DNA of 64,000 nt from Breviolum minutum Mf 1.05b.01 (GCA_000507305.1 DF239091.1:186274-250273), one strand, 5' to 3'. Numbered from the stretch's first letter, positions 42,691 to 50,536 are shown. The notes: a model not told the origin generated them from the letters alone. Numbers and translations are program-made.

Positions 42691-42883
42691 TCTATATTTA
42701 TATATATGGCAATATATGTACTGGGCATATCTTAGATTAGCCTTATTCATCTTATTCCCTTAGCTCCTTTGAGTTTAGTGGGATTTTTTTTTATGTAACC
42801 CACTAAGAGTTTAACTTTTAGCAGGGGACCGAAGGGTTGCCATGTGTATATGTGTATATGTTATATAATTTTCAATTTATGCA
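42691..42883. other. AT-rich left flank of the retrotransposon
   Basis: TATATA and GTGTATATG runs. No gene. Confidence 0.6.
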
Positions 42884-42920
42884 TACATGAGCTCATGATG
42901 AGAGAATTCAGGGATCATGT
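42884..42920 (+). repeat. A1, left terminal repeat of the DIRS/PAT element
   Basis: These 37 nt are identical to A2 at 50150-50186. They begin with the TACAT core and contain the perfect 12-bp palindrome CATGAGCTCATG at 42886-42897, a plausible recombinase-binding arm. Identity with A2 stops at 42920, and the spliced-leader relic starts at the next base. Confidence 0.9.
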
Positions 42921-42939
42921 GTAGCCATTTTGGCTCAAG
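42921..42939 (+). other. Dinoflagellate spliced-leader relic
   Basis: The sequence GTAGCCATTTTGGCTCAAG equals the last 19 nt of the conserved 22-nt dinoflagellate spliced leader. The first bases of the leader are absent. It is followed by TTCTCTGCTC, which in repeat A2 (50227-50236) follows an AG acceptor directly. The relic therefore sits at what looks like the trans-splice junction of the element transcript. This is a copy of processed mRNA sequence, not a spliced-leader RNA gene: no donor site or Sm site follows. Confidence 0.87.
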
Positions 42940-43070
42940 TTCTCTGCTCAAGGGTCAGTGTTGGCTGACTCCAGCTCATCCCTGTGGTGGCAGGTAGACC
43001 GTGAAATCCCTGTGTTGTCAGGGTATCCGTTGTTCCCCCTTGCGGTGGCAGGGTCTCTGGTCTCCCTGTG
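42940..43070 (+). promoter_or_regulatory. 5' leader of the element between the spliced-leader relic and ORF1
   Basis: The leader has 131 nt without an ATG in the ORF1 frame before 43071. It contains several CCCTGTG(A/G)TGGC-like short repeats around 42980-43075. I see no TATA box or initiator. Dinoflagellate promoters generally lack recognisable TATA boxes. Confidence 0.4.
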
Positions 43071-44741
43071 ATGGCTGGGTCAGCCAGGGGTGTCCCATCA
43101 GTGCGGAACGCAGTTGACTTTAGTCCTGCAGAGTTTGAGGCACTTTGGGATTCGATCACGGAGTTTGTGCTGATAGAGTGCTTGGATGACAAAGGAAAAT
43201 CTCAAGGCCTAGGAATCCTTCAAGTAGGGCAGCGTTACAAGAGTGACCGTGACGGGGGTTTTCTCACTGGACAGTACGTTGCCTGTACGGATGCTTTCTA
43301 CGACTATTGGAGGAAGAATGAGATGCAGGCTAGCTATCATCATTTTTGCCGAGCTCCTTTAGGTAGATGCCAAAACAAAGTGGGTAGAGAAGGAGTGATC
43401 CATGTGCAAAGGTGGTGCGCAGTGTCGCGTAAGGAGACAGATGAGCTTCTTAAGCAGTGGGGTGCTAGCGAACTCCCAGCCCTCAGACGAAGGCTTAAGC
43501 CAACCGAGCCTGCAGGACCAGGAGTGATGACGACTACATCCAAGAGCTCTGCCCCTCACCCTGCAGCTAAGGTCAAAGAGACTGCAGGGGGAATGGCAGC
43601 TTTGCCTGCACCTGCAGTGAGTAAAGAAGCAGAAAGAAGACATGGAGAGCATGGGCACCGAAAGAAAAGACGCTCTCATCATCGCCGAAGTGCTGATGCA
43701 GAGGATGTGAGAAGGTTTACTCACTCAGTGGCGGCTGAGGATACACCAGACTGGGGTGATGAGGAAAGTAGCTATGACTATGACATGGAGGACACATCCC
43801 ATGGTCGTGGACATGCCAGTTCGTCAAAAAGAAAGGGATCACCAAGGAAGTCAGCGTTGAAGCCAAAGACTGAGGAGGCTGAGGCTGATCCCAAGTTGAA
43901 GAAGAGGCGAGCAGCATTGGATGCTGTTCTTGATGATGCCGATTTGGACGTGGTGAAAGAGAAAGACTTGACCAAGGAGGCTGAGCTTCGTTTGGCTTCG
44001 TTGAAGGACAGTTTGATGCGAAAGAAGGAGGAGAACAATAAGAAGGGTACTGGCAGTCTCTTAGCCGAAAGAGCAGCTGAGGTGGCTGCAAAATCCAGCA
44101 AAAAGAAAAAGAAGAAGTTGGATCCAGTGACAAAGGTGTTGACTAAGGCACTCAAAAGCACCTCGCGAAAGGATGACGATTCTGAGGATGAGTCCAACTC
44201 AGACTCTGAGGATGATGACGACAAGGCAGATGACTTTTTGGAGTCAGGAGGATCAGGGTCAGTGTTGGCTGGCCGGCAGAGGAAGCTCAAAAGACTCAGT
44301 GAAAAGAATCCAGGTGCGTTGATGTTAAGGGGCTATTCCACTATGCATGAGCAGGTAGGTAGCCTGTATGGAAGCAGCTTCATCGAGGGTGGTAACACTA
44401 CTCTCAGTCCAGTGGCAGTGCGATACCTGATGACGGTGGTCATGCCTCAACTATCGGAGAGAATTGGATCAGAGCAATTTCGAGAGCTTCGCACTTTGAC
44501 CACAGGACTGGACCTCTTGGTGCAGGGCAAGACAGCAGAGGTTGGAGACCTCATGACTCAAAGATTGAAAAGCATCTTGATGAGTGTCAGGGACAAGACG
44601 GATGCGGCCTCCAAGTGGCTGGAACTCTTGCCAGTGGAACCGTACCCGGGGGTCACTACACCGGGAGAAGACAGCTATGCGAGGAGCTTGGCTGTTAAGG
44701 TGGCGAAGTCCGAGGCTTTACTTCAATCCATGTCGCGCTAG
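43071..44741 (+). CDS. ORF1, Gag-like protein of the DIRS/PAT element
   Basis: ORF1 has 556 codons from the ATG at 43071; a GTG precedes it in frame, but the ATG is the natural start. The N-terminal 130 residues look globular and include several Cys/His residues. The middle is strongly basic (KKKKKK near residue 345) followed by an acidic stretch (DSEDDDDKADD), like the charged linkers of nucleic-acid-binding Gag proteins. The C-terminal 150 residues are predicted helical, with the ELRTLTTGLDLL and GDLMTQRLKSIL segments. No CCHC knuckle was seen. The function is inferred from position upstream of the pol-like ORF. The stop is TAG at 44739-44741, and the same frame stays open and protein-like after it up to 45110. 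Confidence 0.8.
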   Translation: MAGSARGVPSVRNAVDFSPAEFEALWDSITEFVLIECLDDKGKSQGLGILQVGQRYKSDRDGGFLTGQYVACTDAFYDYWRKNEMQASYHHFCRAPLGRCQNKVGREGVIHVQRWCAVSRKETDELLKQWGASELPALRRRLKPTEPAGPGVMTTTSKSSAPHPAAKVKETAGGMAALPAPAVSKEAERRHGEHGHRKKRRSHHRRSADAEDVRRFTHSVAAEDTPDWGDEESSYDYDMEDTSHGRGHASSSKRKGSPRKSALKPKTEEAEADPKLKKRRAALDAVLDDADLDVVKEKDLTKEAELRLASLKDSLMRKKEENNKKGTGSLLAERAAEVAAKSSKKKKKKLDPVTKVLTKALKSTSRKDDDSEDESNSDSEDDDDKADDFLESGGSGSVLAGRQRKLKRLSEKNPGALMLRGYSTMHEQVGSLYGSSFIEGGNTTLSPVAVRYLMTVVMPQLSERIGSEQFRELRTLTTGLDLLVQGKTAEVGDLMTQRLKSILMSVRDKTDAASKWLELLPVEPYPGVTTPGEDSYARSLAVKVAKSEALLQSMSR

Positions 44742-45110
44742 GGACTCGGAGGGGGGGTGGAGGCTGCCAAGCCACCCCCTCAGCTCCACCACAGTCACGA
44801 CCTGCAGCCAAAACAGGAAACCAAAAGTGTGATCAGGAAATCCCCTACCAAGATGAGGAGTCCAAGTCCCAGACGTCCAGCGGACAAGAGAGCGAAGTTT
44901 GCAGACGAGGTTGGAGGGCAGTTAGAGACAACCATATCTCCTTCACCCCAACGGAAACAGACGGGGATGAGACTAGGACAAGCTCGAAAGGAGGTGCCGA
45001 GGAAAGAAGGAGAATCCAGATCGGAATGGAAGGACAGGGTCTTCAAACATCTCCGCCAACAACCTGGAGGAGTTCCAAGGAGAGAAGTTACAACAAGGAA
45101 GGGCCGGTGA
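44742..45110 (+). CDS. In-frame continuation of ORF1 beyond its TAG
   Basis: This frame has no stop other than the single TAG separating it from ORF1. The first ATG-independent residues are Gly-rich, and the main part is basic and proline-rich, with KMRSPSPRRPADKRAKFADE and a C-terminus ending in TTRKGR. Composition here is more protein-like than the ORF2 frame over the same bases. It may be an ORF1 extension reached by stop readthrough, or the real ORF1 C-terminus interrupted by one nonsense mutation in this copy. It overlaps the ATG-started part of ORF2 by 85 nt. Confidence 0.45.
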   Translation, partial: GLGGGVEAAKPPPQLHHSHDLQPKQETKSVIRKSPTKMRSPSPRRPADKRAKFADEVGGQLETTISPSPQRKQTGMRLGQARKEVPRKEGESRSEWKDRVFKHLRQQPGGVPRREVTTRKGR

Positions 45111-48100
45111 TGGCCGGGGCAACTAGGGCTGCTGAGGAGACCCCAGTGAAGGCTGGGGATAGTGATACAGCCTCGTTGGCTGTGATGGCAGCTCCAGAAA
45201 AAGGCTCCGTTTTTGGGGCACCGAAGAATGCAGTGCAAGGTTTCACATTTCGTAACCCCATTTCCTCCTTCAACTCAGTGTCGGCTGGGGATCATCTCGA
45301 AGGGAGGCTTATGGAGGTAGTTTCACCTTTTGATAAAGTTGAATCTGGAGGACCATCCATTAGAGAAGTTGATCAATGTCAACCCTTGGTTTCTTTACCT
45401 TTTTCGGATTTAGAGCTTGTCTTCAAATGTCCCGAGCTCTCCAAATACAAATTTGAACACTTGGTAAGTGAGGCCTGCCAGTTTCAGAAACACTTCCTAC
45501 AGTTGGGAGTGTCGTTGATGCAGCTCCTGCTTTCTAGTCCCAAGGAAGGGACCTGGATAAAGACCTTTATTCAGCAAGTTCAGGATGACAAAAAGCTCTC
45601 ACCAGCCCGGAGGGATCTGCTACCTTTGGGGTGCTTACCTCCTGTAGGAGCTATACATTCGTTATTACCCCGTTTTCCATTTGAGGCCTCAGGAATGATT
45701 CGGTGTGATATTGGTTGTTTGAGCTCACTGGGAAGACAGCATAGAAAGAACCTTATTCAAGCTTGTGCTATGCAGGTATGGCGTTTGTTGGTTATTTTGG
45801 TACTTAATGGTGAATCTATTGATTGGAACCACCAAAAAGTTTTTCGTCAATCTGCCCCTACCGGTCCACAGAATCAGATGATTTCGAGAGTAACCAGTTT
45901 GGTAAATCGTTTTTGCACCAGTCCAGGTTCATCTTGTGATATGCCCGATTTTCACGAACTAGTCAAAAGCAAAACCATCGACTATAACGGTGAAGAATGT
46001 GGTCAGGCTCTCCCCCTCATTCTTGGTGAGTTGAAACCGGGGCTACCTCCTTTGGGGGTGGCTGGAACACTGGAAGCTCACGCCGTTGCAGGACCGGATG
46101 TCCAGCGTTGGCTGGAAGATCCAAGCAAAGCTCTTAAGCCTATCGCGGAGTGGCCTCTTGTTGTACCACAGGCAAAGATCAATGCTACTCGGCAAGAGTG
46201 GGAAAAACTTTGTGGGGTCCTATATGGGTTAGGAATTATCTGTCCAATAGACGAATCCGACATATTTGAAGTTAATGGGGTGAAGGTATTGAATGGTGCT
46301 TTTGCGGTGCCTAAGAAAGGAGCGCCGGCTCCGGGGCAATCTAAAGTAACTCGTCTAATAATGAACTTGGTGCCGGCCAATAGCTATCAAAAATTGATGC
46401 CTGGTGACCTCAATACGTTGGCTTCATCTCCTTCTTGGACCTCAATAGTTCTTAAAGATAATGAAGTCTTGCTGTGGTCTTCAGATGACCAACGGGGGGC
46501 ATTCTATGCATGGCGGTTGCCGGCTGCCTGGAGGCGCTTCATGGCTTTCAAGTGGAAAGTGCCAGGTTCACTGGTGGGACTGACTTCTAACGCTATGACC
46601 TATGTTGCAGCGTCAGTCATACCTATGGGATGGATCAATGCAGTGAGCCTCTTTCAACATCTCCATCGCCAACTGGGACTCCAAAAAGAACCTTTTGGGG
46701 CAAACCTTCCTGAAGATCGTGAATGGCGCAGGGACAGACCTATACCCATCAGTGGTCAACAACAAGATACATACTGGTTTCAATACTACTTGGATGATTT
46801 TGATGCCCCTGAAGCTGTGCCAGCTGAATGCTGGGAGCAGTACAAGGGCACATTGTCTGGCGTGCAGCAACGTCAACGAGAAGCTTATGCTAGGGCTGGT
46901 GTCTCTATAGCTGAAGGCAAATCCCAATGCAGAGAACCATTGGTAGTTCGTATGGGCGCAGAAGTTGATGGACTTCTAGGTGTGGTTGGAATGCCAAGAG
47001 ACAAGGTTCTAGAACTGCTTTGGTTTAGCCTTTGGCTCCTGCGACAAAGCAAGCCGAGCATGAAGGCACTCTTGATGGTGCTGGGTCGGATGGTTAGGTG
47101 CTTTGAGTTTCGCCGTCCTCTCATGAGCCTGCTTGGAAATTGTTGGCCGAAAGTTCACCCGTCCGTTAGGGCCCCTTTGCATGCTGGGATGGTGTCGTCC
47201 ATCATGAAAGCTTGCGTCATGACTGTGATGGCAGTTGCTGACCTACGGCTTAAAGTTGATGGTGCAGTCACCGCCTCTGATGCCTCAACCTTAGGAGGTG
47301 GTATGTGTGTCTCTGGAGAACTCACGGAAGAGGGAAAAACAATGTTGGACTTTCTTCATTCCCCGGGATACCAACTGTCAAGAGGAGCAGCTTTCACTGC
47401 AGCAGGGGCTATGCCGCGGCCATTGAACTCAGGGCCTCGTATTTTCGTACTTTCTTTGTTTGATGGAATAGCAGCCGTGATGTGTGCTCTTAGCAGGCTT
47501 CCGTGTGCTGTTATAGGCTTTGCTGCTTCAGAAATTGACAAAGACTGCCGACAACTTGTTAGACGTAGGTGGCCAGGTGTCATTGAGCTTGGATCAGTTA
47601 CAACGATTGACGGAAAGGTCATTGATGCTCTTGTACAATCTTTGGGCTATAAGGTTGACTTGGTTCTGATACCAGCTGGGAGTCCCTGTCAAGACCTAAG
47701 CTCCTTACTGTCTGGAGGGCAAGGGCTCCAGGGGAAACGCAGCAAACTTTTCTATGAAATACCCCGCATTGTGGAGCTCTGCAAAGAACGCTTTTCCTGT
47801 GTGGTGCATTTCTTTGTGGAGAATGTCTTTTCAATGACAGAAGCCAGTAGAAAGGAATTTTCGGCTGTCCTGGGGGTGGAACCAGTGCTGGTGGAAGCCA
47901 GCTACTTTGCTTGGTGCAGAAGACCTCGCCTTTTCTGGGCCTCCTGGGCAATAGTGGCTTTCGAAGGAGAGAACCTGATTGATAAAGGTGATTATCAACA
48001 ATGGACTTTTCCTGACCTTCGACCTGAAGCTGAGTCCTGGGTTGATGAAGGATGCTTCAGAATGGGTAGTGATTTGCTGCCTACGCTGACCCGTGCACTT

Positions 48101-49129
48101 CCTCGCAATTCTCCACCAAAAGATCCTGCGGGGCTTGCTCATGCTTCTTTGGAGGCCAAAGCTCGTTGGACAGAGGACAGATTTCGTTTTCAGGTTTATC
48201 ATTACGAAACTCATCACCTTATACAAGAACCCTCTGGTACCCTTCGTACTCCTAGTCTTCCTGAGCGTGAAGTCCTCATGGGGTTTGATCCAGGTTATCT
48301 TAGTAAGGCGTTACCTCCCAAACTTTCCGTTTCTGAAAAGTTCAACATGGGCGCTTGTATGATTGGAAACACTTTTTGTGTGCATGTAATCACCATGTTA
48401 TGCCACTCGCTCTTGGCTGCAATGGGTGCAACACTGATTTCCAGGGAATATAAAAACTTGTTAAAGACACAGGAAGCACCTGCGGGTTGGACAAGTTATC
48501 CACAATTTGATCAACAGACCAAACCAAATCTGCAGTCTCAACATTTTGTACAAGAAATTCTACGATGTGCAGATAAGGCTGGATCAGATGTTCGCCTGGA
48601 TGTTGGAATCCCGTTCAGATTCAAAGCGTTTCCTAGGGCAGGCATCAAAGCTAGTTATTTTCGCTGGAAAATTGTTCATGGATATAAATGGAAACATAGT
48701 GCCCACATCAATTGTTTGGAGCTTCAAGCCGTCATCAATAGCATCCAATGGCGACTCAGAAAGTTGAAAGGCCAAGATCGTAGGGTTCTGCATTTAGTGG
48801 ATTCCCAGGTGGTGGCCTCGGTAATCGCTAAAGGGCGGAGTTCATCCTATCGTTTGCGCAAGTCCCTTTGCAAGCTTAATGCATTATTGATTGCAGGAGG
48901 ATTATCCCTCGTTGTTTCATATGTTCACACTACCGACAACCCTTCAGATATTCCTTCTCGATGGTGCGAAGGCCCATTCAAGAAGAAAGGAGGCAAAGCA
49001 GACGTGGGCAGTCTCTTAAACAAGCCGTCGTCTCTGCCCCGCTCAAACGCCGCTATGACTATGCATTGGTCCAAATCACAAGTTTTTGGCGAGAGACCAG
49101 CCTTGAAATTAACACCATTGATGATTTAG
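45026..49129 (+). CDS. ORF2, polyprotein: reverse transcriptase, RNase H and C5-cytosine methyltransferase
   Basis: ORF2 has 1367 codons from the first ATG; the frame is open back to 44699 without another ATG. The reverse transcriptase spans roughly residues 430-700, with motif A SSDDQRGAF (D488), motif B IPMGW near 532 and the catalytic YLDD at 588-591. The first RNase H aspartate lies in TASDAS (D752). A C5-methyltransferase follows: motif I LSLFDGIAA (F812), catalytic GSPCQ (C888), ENV motif (E932), RRPRLF (965-970), LPEREVLMGFDP, and motif X IGNTFCVHV (1113-1121). The rest of RNase H comes next: HINCLELQAV (E1232), LVDSQVVASV (D1259) and NPSDIPSRW (D1308). The product would reverse transcribe the element and could methylate its DNA at cytosine. 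All listed catalytic residues are present. ORF2 lies in the -1 frame relative to ORF1. Confidence 0.93.
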   Translation: MEGQGLQTSPPTTWRSSKERSYNKEGPVMAGATRAAEETPVKAGDSDTASLAVMAAPEKGSVFGAPKNAVQGFTFRNPISSFNSVSAGDHLEGRLMEVVSPFDKVESGGPSIREVDQCQPLVSLPFSDLELVFKCPELSKYKFEHLVSEACQFQKHFLQLGVSLMQLLLSSPKEGTWIKTFIQQVQDDKKLSPARRDLLPLGCLPPVGAIHSLLPRFPFEASGMIRCDIGCLSSLGRQHRKNLIQACAMQVWRLLVILVLNGESIDWNHQKVFRQSAPTGPQNQMISRVTSLVNRFCTSPGSSCDMPDFHELVKSKTIDYNGEECGQALPLILGELKPGLPPLGVAGTLEAHAVAGPDVQRWLEDPSKALKPIAEWPLVVPQAKINATRQEWEKLCGVLYGLGIICPIDESDIFEVNGVKVLNGAFAVPKKGAPAPGQSKVTRLIMNLVPANSYQKLMPGDLNTLASSPSWTSIVLKDNEVLLWSSDDQRGAFYAWRLPAAWRRFMAFKWKVPGSLVGLTSNAMTYVAASVIPMGWINAVSLFQHLHRQLGLQKEPFGANLPEDREWRRDRPIPISGQQQDTYWFQYYLDDFDAPEAVPAECWEQYKGTLSGVQQRQREAYARAGVSIAEGKSQCREPLVVRMGAEVDGLLGVVGMPRDKVLELLWFSLWLLRQSKPSMKALLMVLGRMVRCFEFRRPLMSLLGNCWPKVHPSVRAPLHAGMVSSIMKACVMTVMAVADLRLKVDGAVTASDASTLGGGMCVSGELTEEGKTMLDFLHSPGYQLSRGAAFTAAGAMPRPLNSGPRIFVLSLFDGIAAVMCALSRLPCAVIGFAASEIDKDCRQLVRRRWPGVIELGSVTTIDGKVIDALVQSLGYKVDLVLIPAGSPCQDLSSLLSGGQGLQGKRSKLFYEIPRIVELCKERFSCVVHFFVENVFSMTEASRKEFSAVLGVEPVLVEASYFAWCRRPRLFWASWAIVAFEGENLIDKGDYQQWTFPDLRPEAESWVDEGCFRMGSDLLPTLTRALPRNSPPKDPAGLAHASLEAKARWTEDRFRFQVYHYETHHLIQEPSGTLRTPSLPEREVLMGFDPGYLSKALPPKLSVSEKFNMGACMIGNTFCVHVITMLCHSLLAAMGATLISREYKNLLKTQEAPAGWTSYPQFDQQTKPNLQSQHFVQEILRCADKAGSDVRLDVGIPFRFKAFPRAGIKASYFRWKIVHGYKWKHSAHINCLELQAVINSIQWRLRKLKGQDRRVLHLVDSQVVASVIAKGRSSSYRLRKSLCKLNALLIAGGLSLVVSYVHTTDNPSDIPSRWCEGPFKKKGGKADVGSLLNKPSSLPRSNAAMTMHWSKSQVFGERPALKLTPLMI
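47450..48400 (+). other. C5-cytosine DNA methyltransferase domain inside ORF2
   Basis: The domain spans residues ~809-1125 of ORF2. Motif order I, IV, VI, VIII, IX and X is that of m5C methyltransferases. The PCQ form of motif IV, the ENV form of motif VI and the overall compactness resemble DNMT3-like enzymes more than DNMT1. No PWWP, ADD or CXXC domain is visible, so targeting would depend on the retrotransposon proteins. DNMT capture by dinoflagellate and charophyte retrotransposons is established in the literature. Whether this copy is active cannot be judged from sequence alone, but no key residue is missing. Confidence 0.9.
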
Positions 49130-49881
49130 ATTCTGCGGTGGGAACCTGGTTGGAACATATTTTCTTTGAGGGACTTCCGAAAAGTCTTGCAAGTGATGGC
49201 TTAGCAAGTTTGCAGTACCATTTACCATCCGCAGCTGGTAGACTTCGGTTCAGCTGGAAAATGGTCAAAGCTTGGCAAAGACTTGAACCGCCTCAAAGGG
49301 TTATTCCTTTGAGTCCTCTTATGACTCAGGCATTTGCAGGTGCCTGTATTTCTCAAGGCTTTGTGCGAGTTGGTGCTGCCATGCTCATGGCCTTTGATGG
49401 TATGCTCCGACCTGGGGAACTCTACCAGGTTAGGATTCAAGACATTACCTTCTACCAAAATCAGTCGGTCATTGCGCTGCGAGATACCAAGACAGGAAAA
49501 AGGAAAGGTTCCTCTGAGATGGCCATGTGTGACAGTGTTGTGGCTAATTACTGGCTGCGACAAGCTGTGCGTTCAGTTCCGCCAACCCAATTGCTCTTGG
49601 ATGTATCGCCAGCCCTTTTTCGCCGTATGTTCAACAATTTGGTGAATCATTTTGATCTCTCAGGTTTGTTCGCCATTTATTCATTTCGGCGTGGTGGCGC
49701 CACATGGGACTTCTTGTCCCATAAATCTATGGAGCTTACACTATTACGAGGGCGTTGGTCTTCAACTTCCACAGCTCGTATCTATCTCCAAGATACTGTC
49801 GCTACAGTTTCATTGTTGCAGTTAACCCCTTTACAACGGGCTCATGCTCGTTTAGCCGCCTCGCATCTGCATGGATTATGA
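48961..49881 (+). CDS. ORF3, tyrosine recombinase of the DIRS/PAT element
   Basis: ORF3 has 306 codons from the first ATG; the frame is open from 48880 and overlaps ORF2 by up to 250 nt in its -1 frame. An N-terminal helical (core-binding) region is followed by the catalytic domain. Box I is FDGMLRPGEL with R150, the beta-hairpin lysine is in DTKTGK (K177), box II is YSFRRGGAT (R243), then GRW (W266), and the nucleophile is in ARIYLQD (Y275). The usual box II histidine is tyrosine here (Y240). The protein would recombine the circular cDNA with a TACAT target. Its overlap and frame suggest production by -1 frameshifting from ORF2, or internal initiation at 48961. Confidence 0.92.
   Translation: MVRRPIQEERRQSRRGQSLKQAVVSAPLKRRYDYALVQITSFWRETSLEINTIDDLDSAVGTWLEHIFFEGLPKSLASDGLASLQYHLPSAAGRLRFSWKMVKAWQRLEPPQRVIPLSPLMTQAFAGACISQGFVRVGAAMLMAFDGMLRPGELYQVRIQDITFYQNQSVIALRDTKTGKRKGSSEMAMCDSVVANYWLRQAVRSVPPTQLLLDVSPALFRRMFNNLVNHFDLSGLFAIYSFRRGGATWDFLSHKSMELTLLRGRWSSTSTARIYLQDTVATVSLLQLTPLQRAHARLAASHLHGL
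49015..49021 (+). promoter_or_regulatory. Possible -1 frameshift slippery heptamer C TTA AAC at the ORF2/ORF3 overlap
   Basis: The heptamer reads C TTA AAC in the ORF2 frame and lies within the overlap 48880-49129. It resembles the X XXY YYZ slippery sites (TTTAAAC, GTTAAAC), although the first base does not match the next two. A -1 slip here would enter ORF3. I did not identify a convincing pseudoknot downstream by eye. Confidence 0.3.
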
Positions 49882-49941
49882 GCTATCCTCTGATGGGACA
49901 CCCTTCAGAACTTGTCGGCATTTGCCAGATTTGGGGTCCGT

Positions 49942-50154
49942 GGTAGGGGACCTACCTCGTATCTTTTGGCTTTTCTTTCAGGTTGAGTTGGCACAAGTAA
50001 TTGCTTGTCCTGAAATGTATAAACAGACATTCTCAACCTGATGAAGCTATCTTAGTGATGGTCAGTGCTGGCTGGCCAACTTAGCACTTTGCAGCTTTGA
50101 AAAGCTTTAGACAGAATCTGGTTGAGAGCAAAATGGTCCGAAGAGAGCTTACAT
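49942..50154 (+). repeat. B1, first copy of the 213-nt B repeat
   Basis: B1 starts 60 nt after the ORF3 stop, matches 50277-50489 throughout and ends in the TACAT core. It contains a 9-bp stem, CAGGTTGAG (49979) with CTCAACCTG (50032), and a pyrimidine-rich TTTTCTTTCAG that looks like a splice acceptor. It probably provides the 3' end and template-switch sequences of the element RNA. Confidence 0.92.
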
Positions 50155-50276
50155 GAGCTCATGATGAGAGAATTCAGGGATCATGTAGATCTTGAGGGCA
50201 TGCGCATCAACCGCTTGCCTGTTTAGTTCTCTGCTCCCTGCCCTCCCTCCCGCAGATTCAGTTCTGGCGATGGGGA
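50150..50276 (+). repeat. A2, internal copy of the A repeat with the unspliced acceptor region
   Basis: The first 37 nt equal A1. The following 40 nt (50187-50226) end in TTTAG, and the next 10 nt (TTCTCTGCTC, 50227-50236) also follow the spliced-leader relic at 42940. A2 therefore appears to preserve the original 5' region including the trans-splice acceptor, while A1 shows the spliced form. After these 10 nt the two copies diverge. Confidence 0.8.
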
Positions 50277-50489
50277 GGTAGGGGACCTACCTCGTATCTT
50301 TTGGCTTTTCTTTCAGGTTGAGTTGGCACAAGTAATTGCTTGTCCTGAAATGTATAAACAGACATTCTCAACCTGATGAAGCTATCTTAGTGATGGTCAG
50401 TGCTGGCTGGCCAACTTAGCACTTTGCAGCTTTGAAAAGCTTTAGACAGAATCTGGTTGAGAGCAAAATGGTCCGAAGAGAGCTTACAT
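50277..50489 (+). repeat. B2, right terminal repeat of the DIRS/PAT element
   Basis: B2 is a 213-nt copy of B1 ending in TACAT at 50485-50489. The core continues into flanking ATGTATATATC, forming the palindrome TACATATGTA across the right edge. Confidence 0.92.
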
Positions 50490-50536
50490 ATGTATATATC
50501 TACCATTTTTGCCATCGTTCCGTCATCCTTTACCAG

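Larger units (their letters stand above)
42884..50489 (+). mobile_element. Complete DIRS/PAT-type tyrosine-recombinase retrotransposon carrying a DNA methyltransferase
   Basis: This 7.6-kb element has the order A1 - ORF1 - ORF2 - ORF3 - B1 - A2 - B2, the split-direct-repeat layout known from PAT/Ngaro-like elements. The 37-nt A repeat is at 42884-42920 and 50150-50186. The 213-nt B repeat is at 49942-50154 and 50277-50489. A TACAT core sits at 42884, 50150 and 50485. Joining the left flank, one core and the right flank gives a plausible empty site with no target duplication, which is what tyrosine-recombinase integration predicts and not what an LTR or LINE element would leave. ORF2 and ORF3 are long, have intact motifs and look recently active. 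The flanks are AT-rich. The insertion may lie in an intron, since exon-like sequence starts 48 nt to its right. Confidence 0.92.

Noticed and set aside
43340..49563. Antisense and alternate-frame ORFs within the retrotransposon (e.g. 43778-44290 minus, 44795-45238 minus, 47831-48226 minus)
   Set aside because: They lie opposite the well-supported ORF1-ORF3 and have no motifs.
42884..50489. Classification as an LTR or LINE retrotransposon
   Set aside because: There are no long terminal repeats flanking the whole element, no aspartic protease or DDE integrase, no apurinic endonuclease and no poly-A tail; a tyrosine recombinase and split repeats are present instead.
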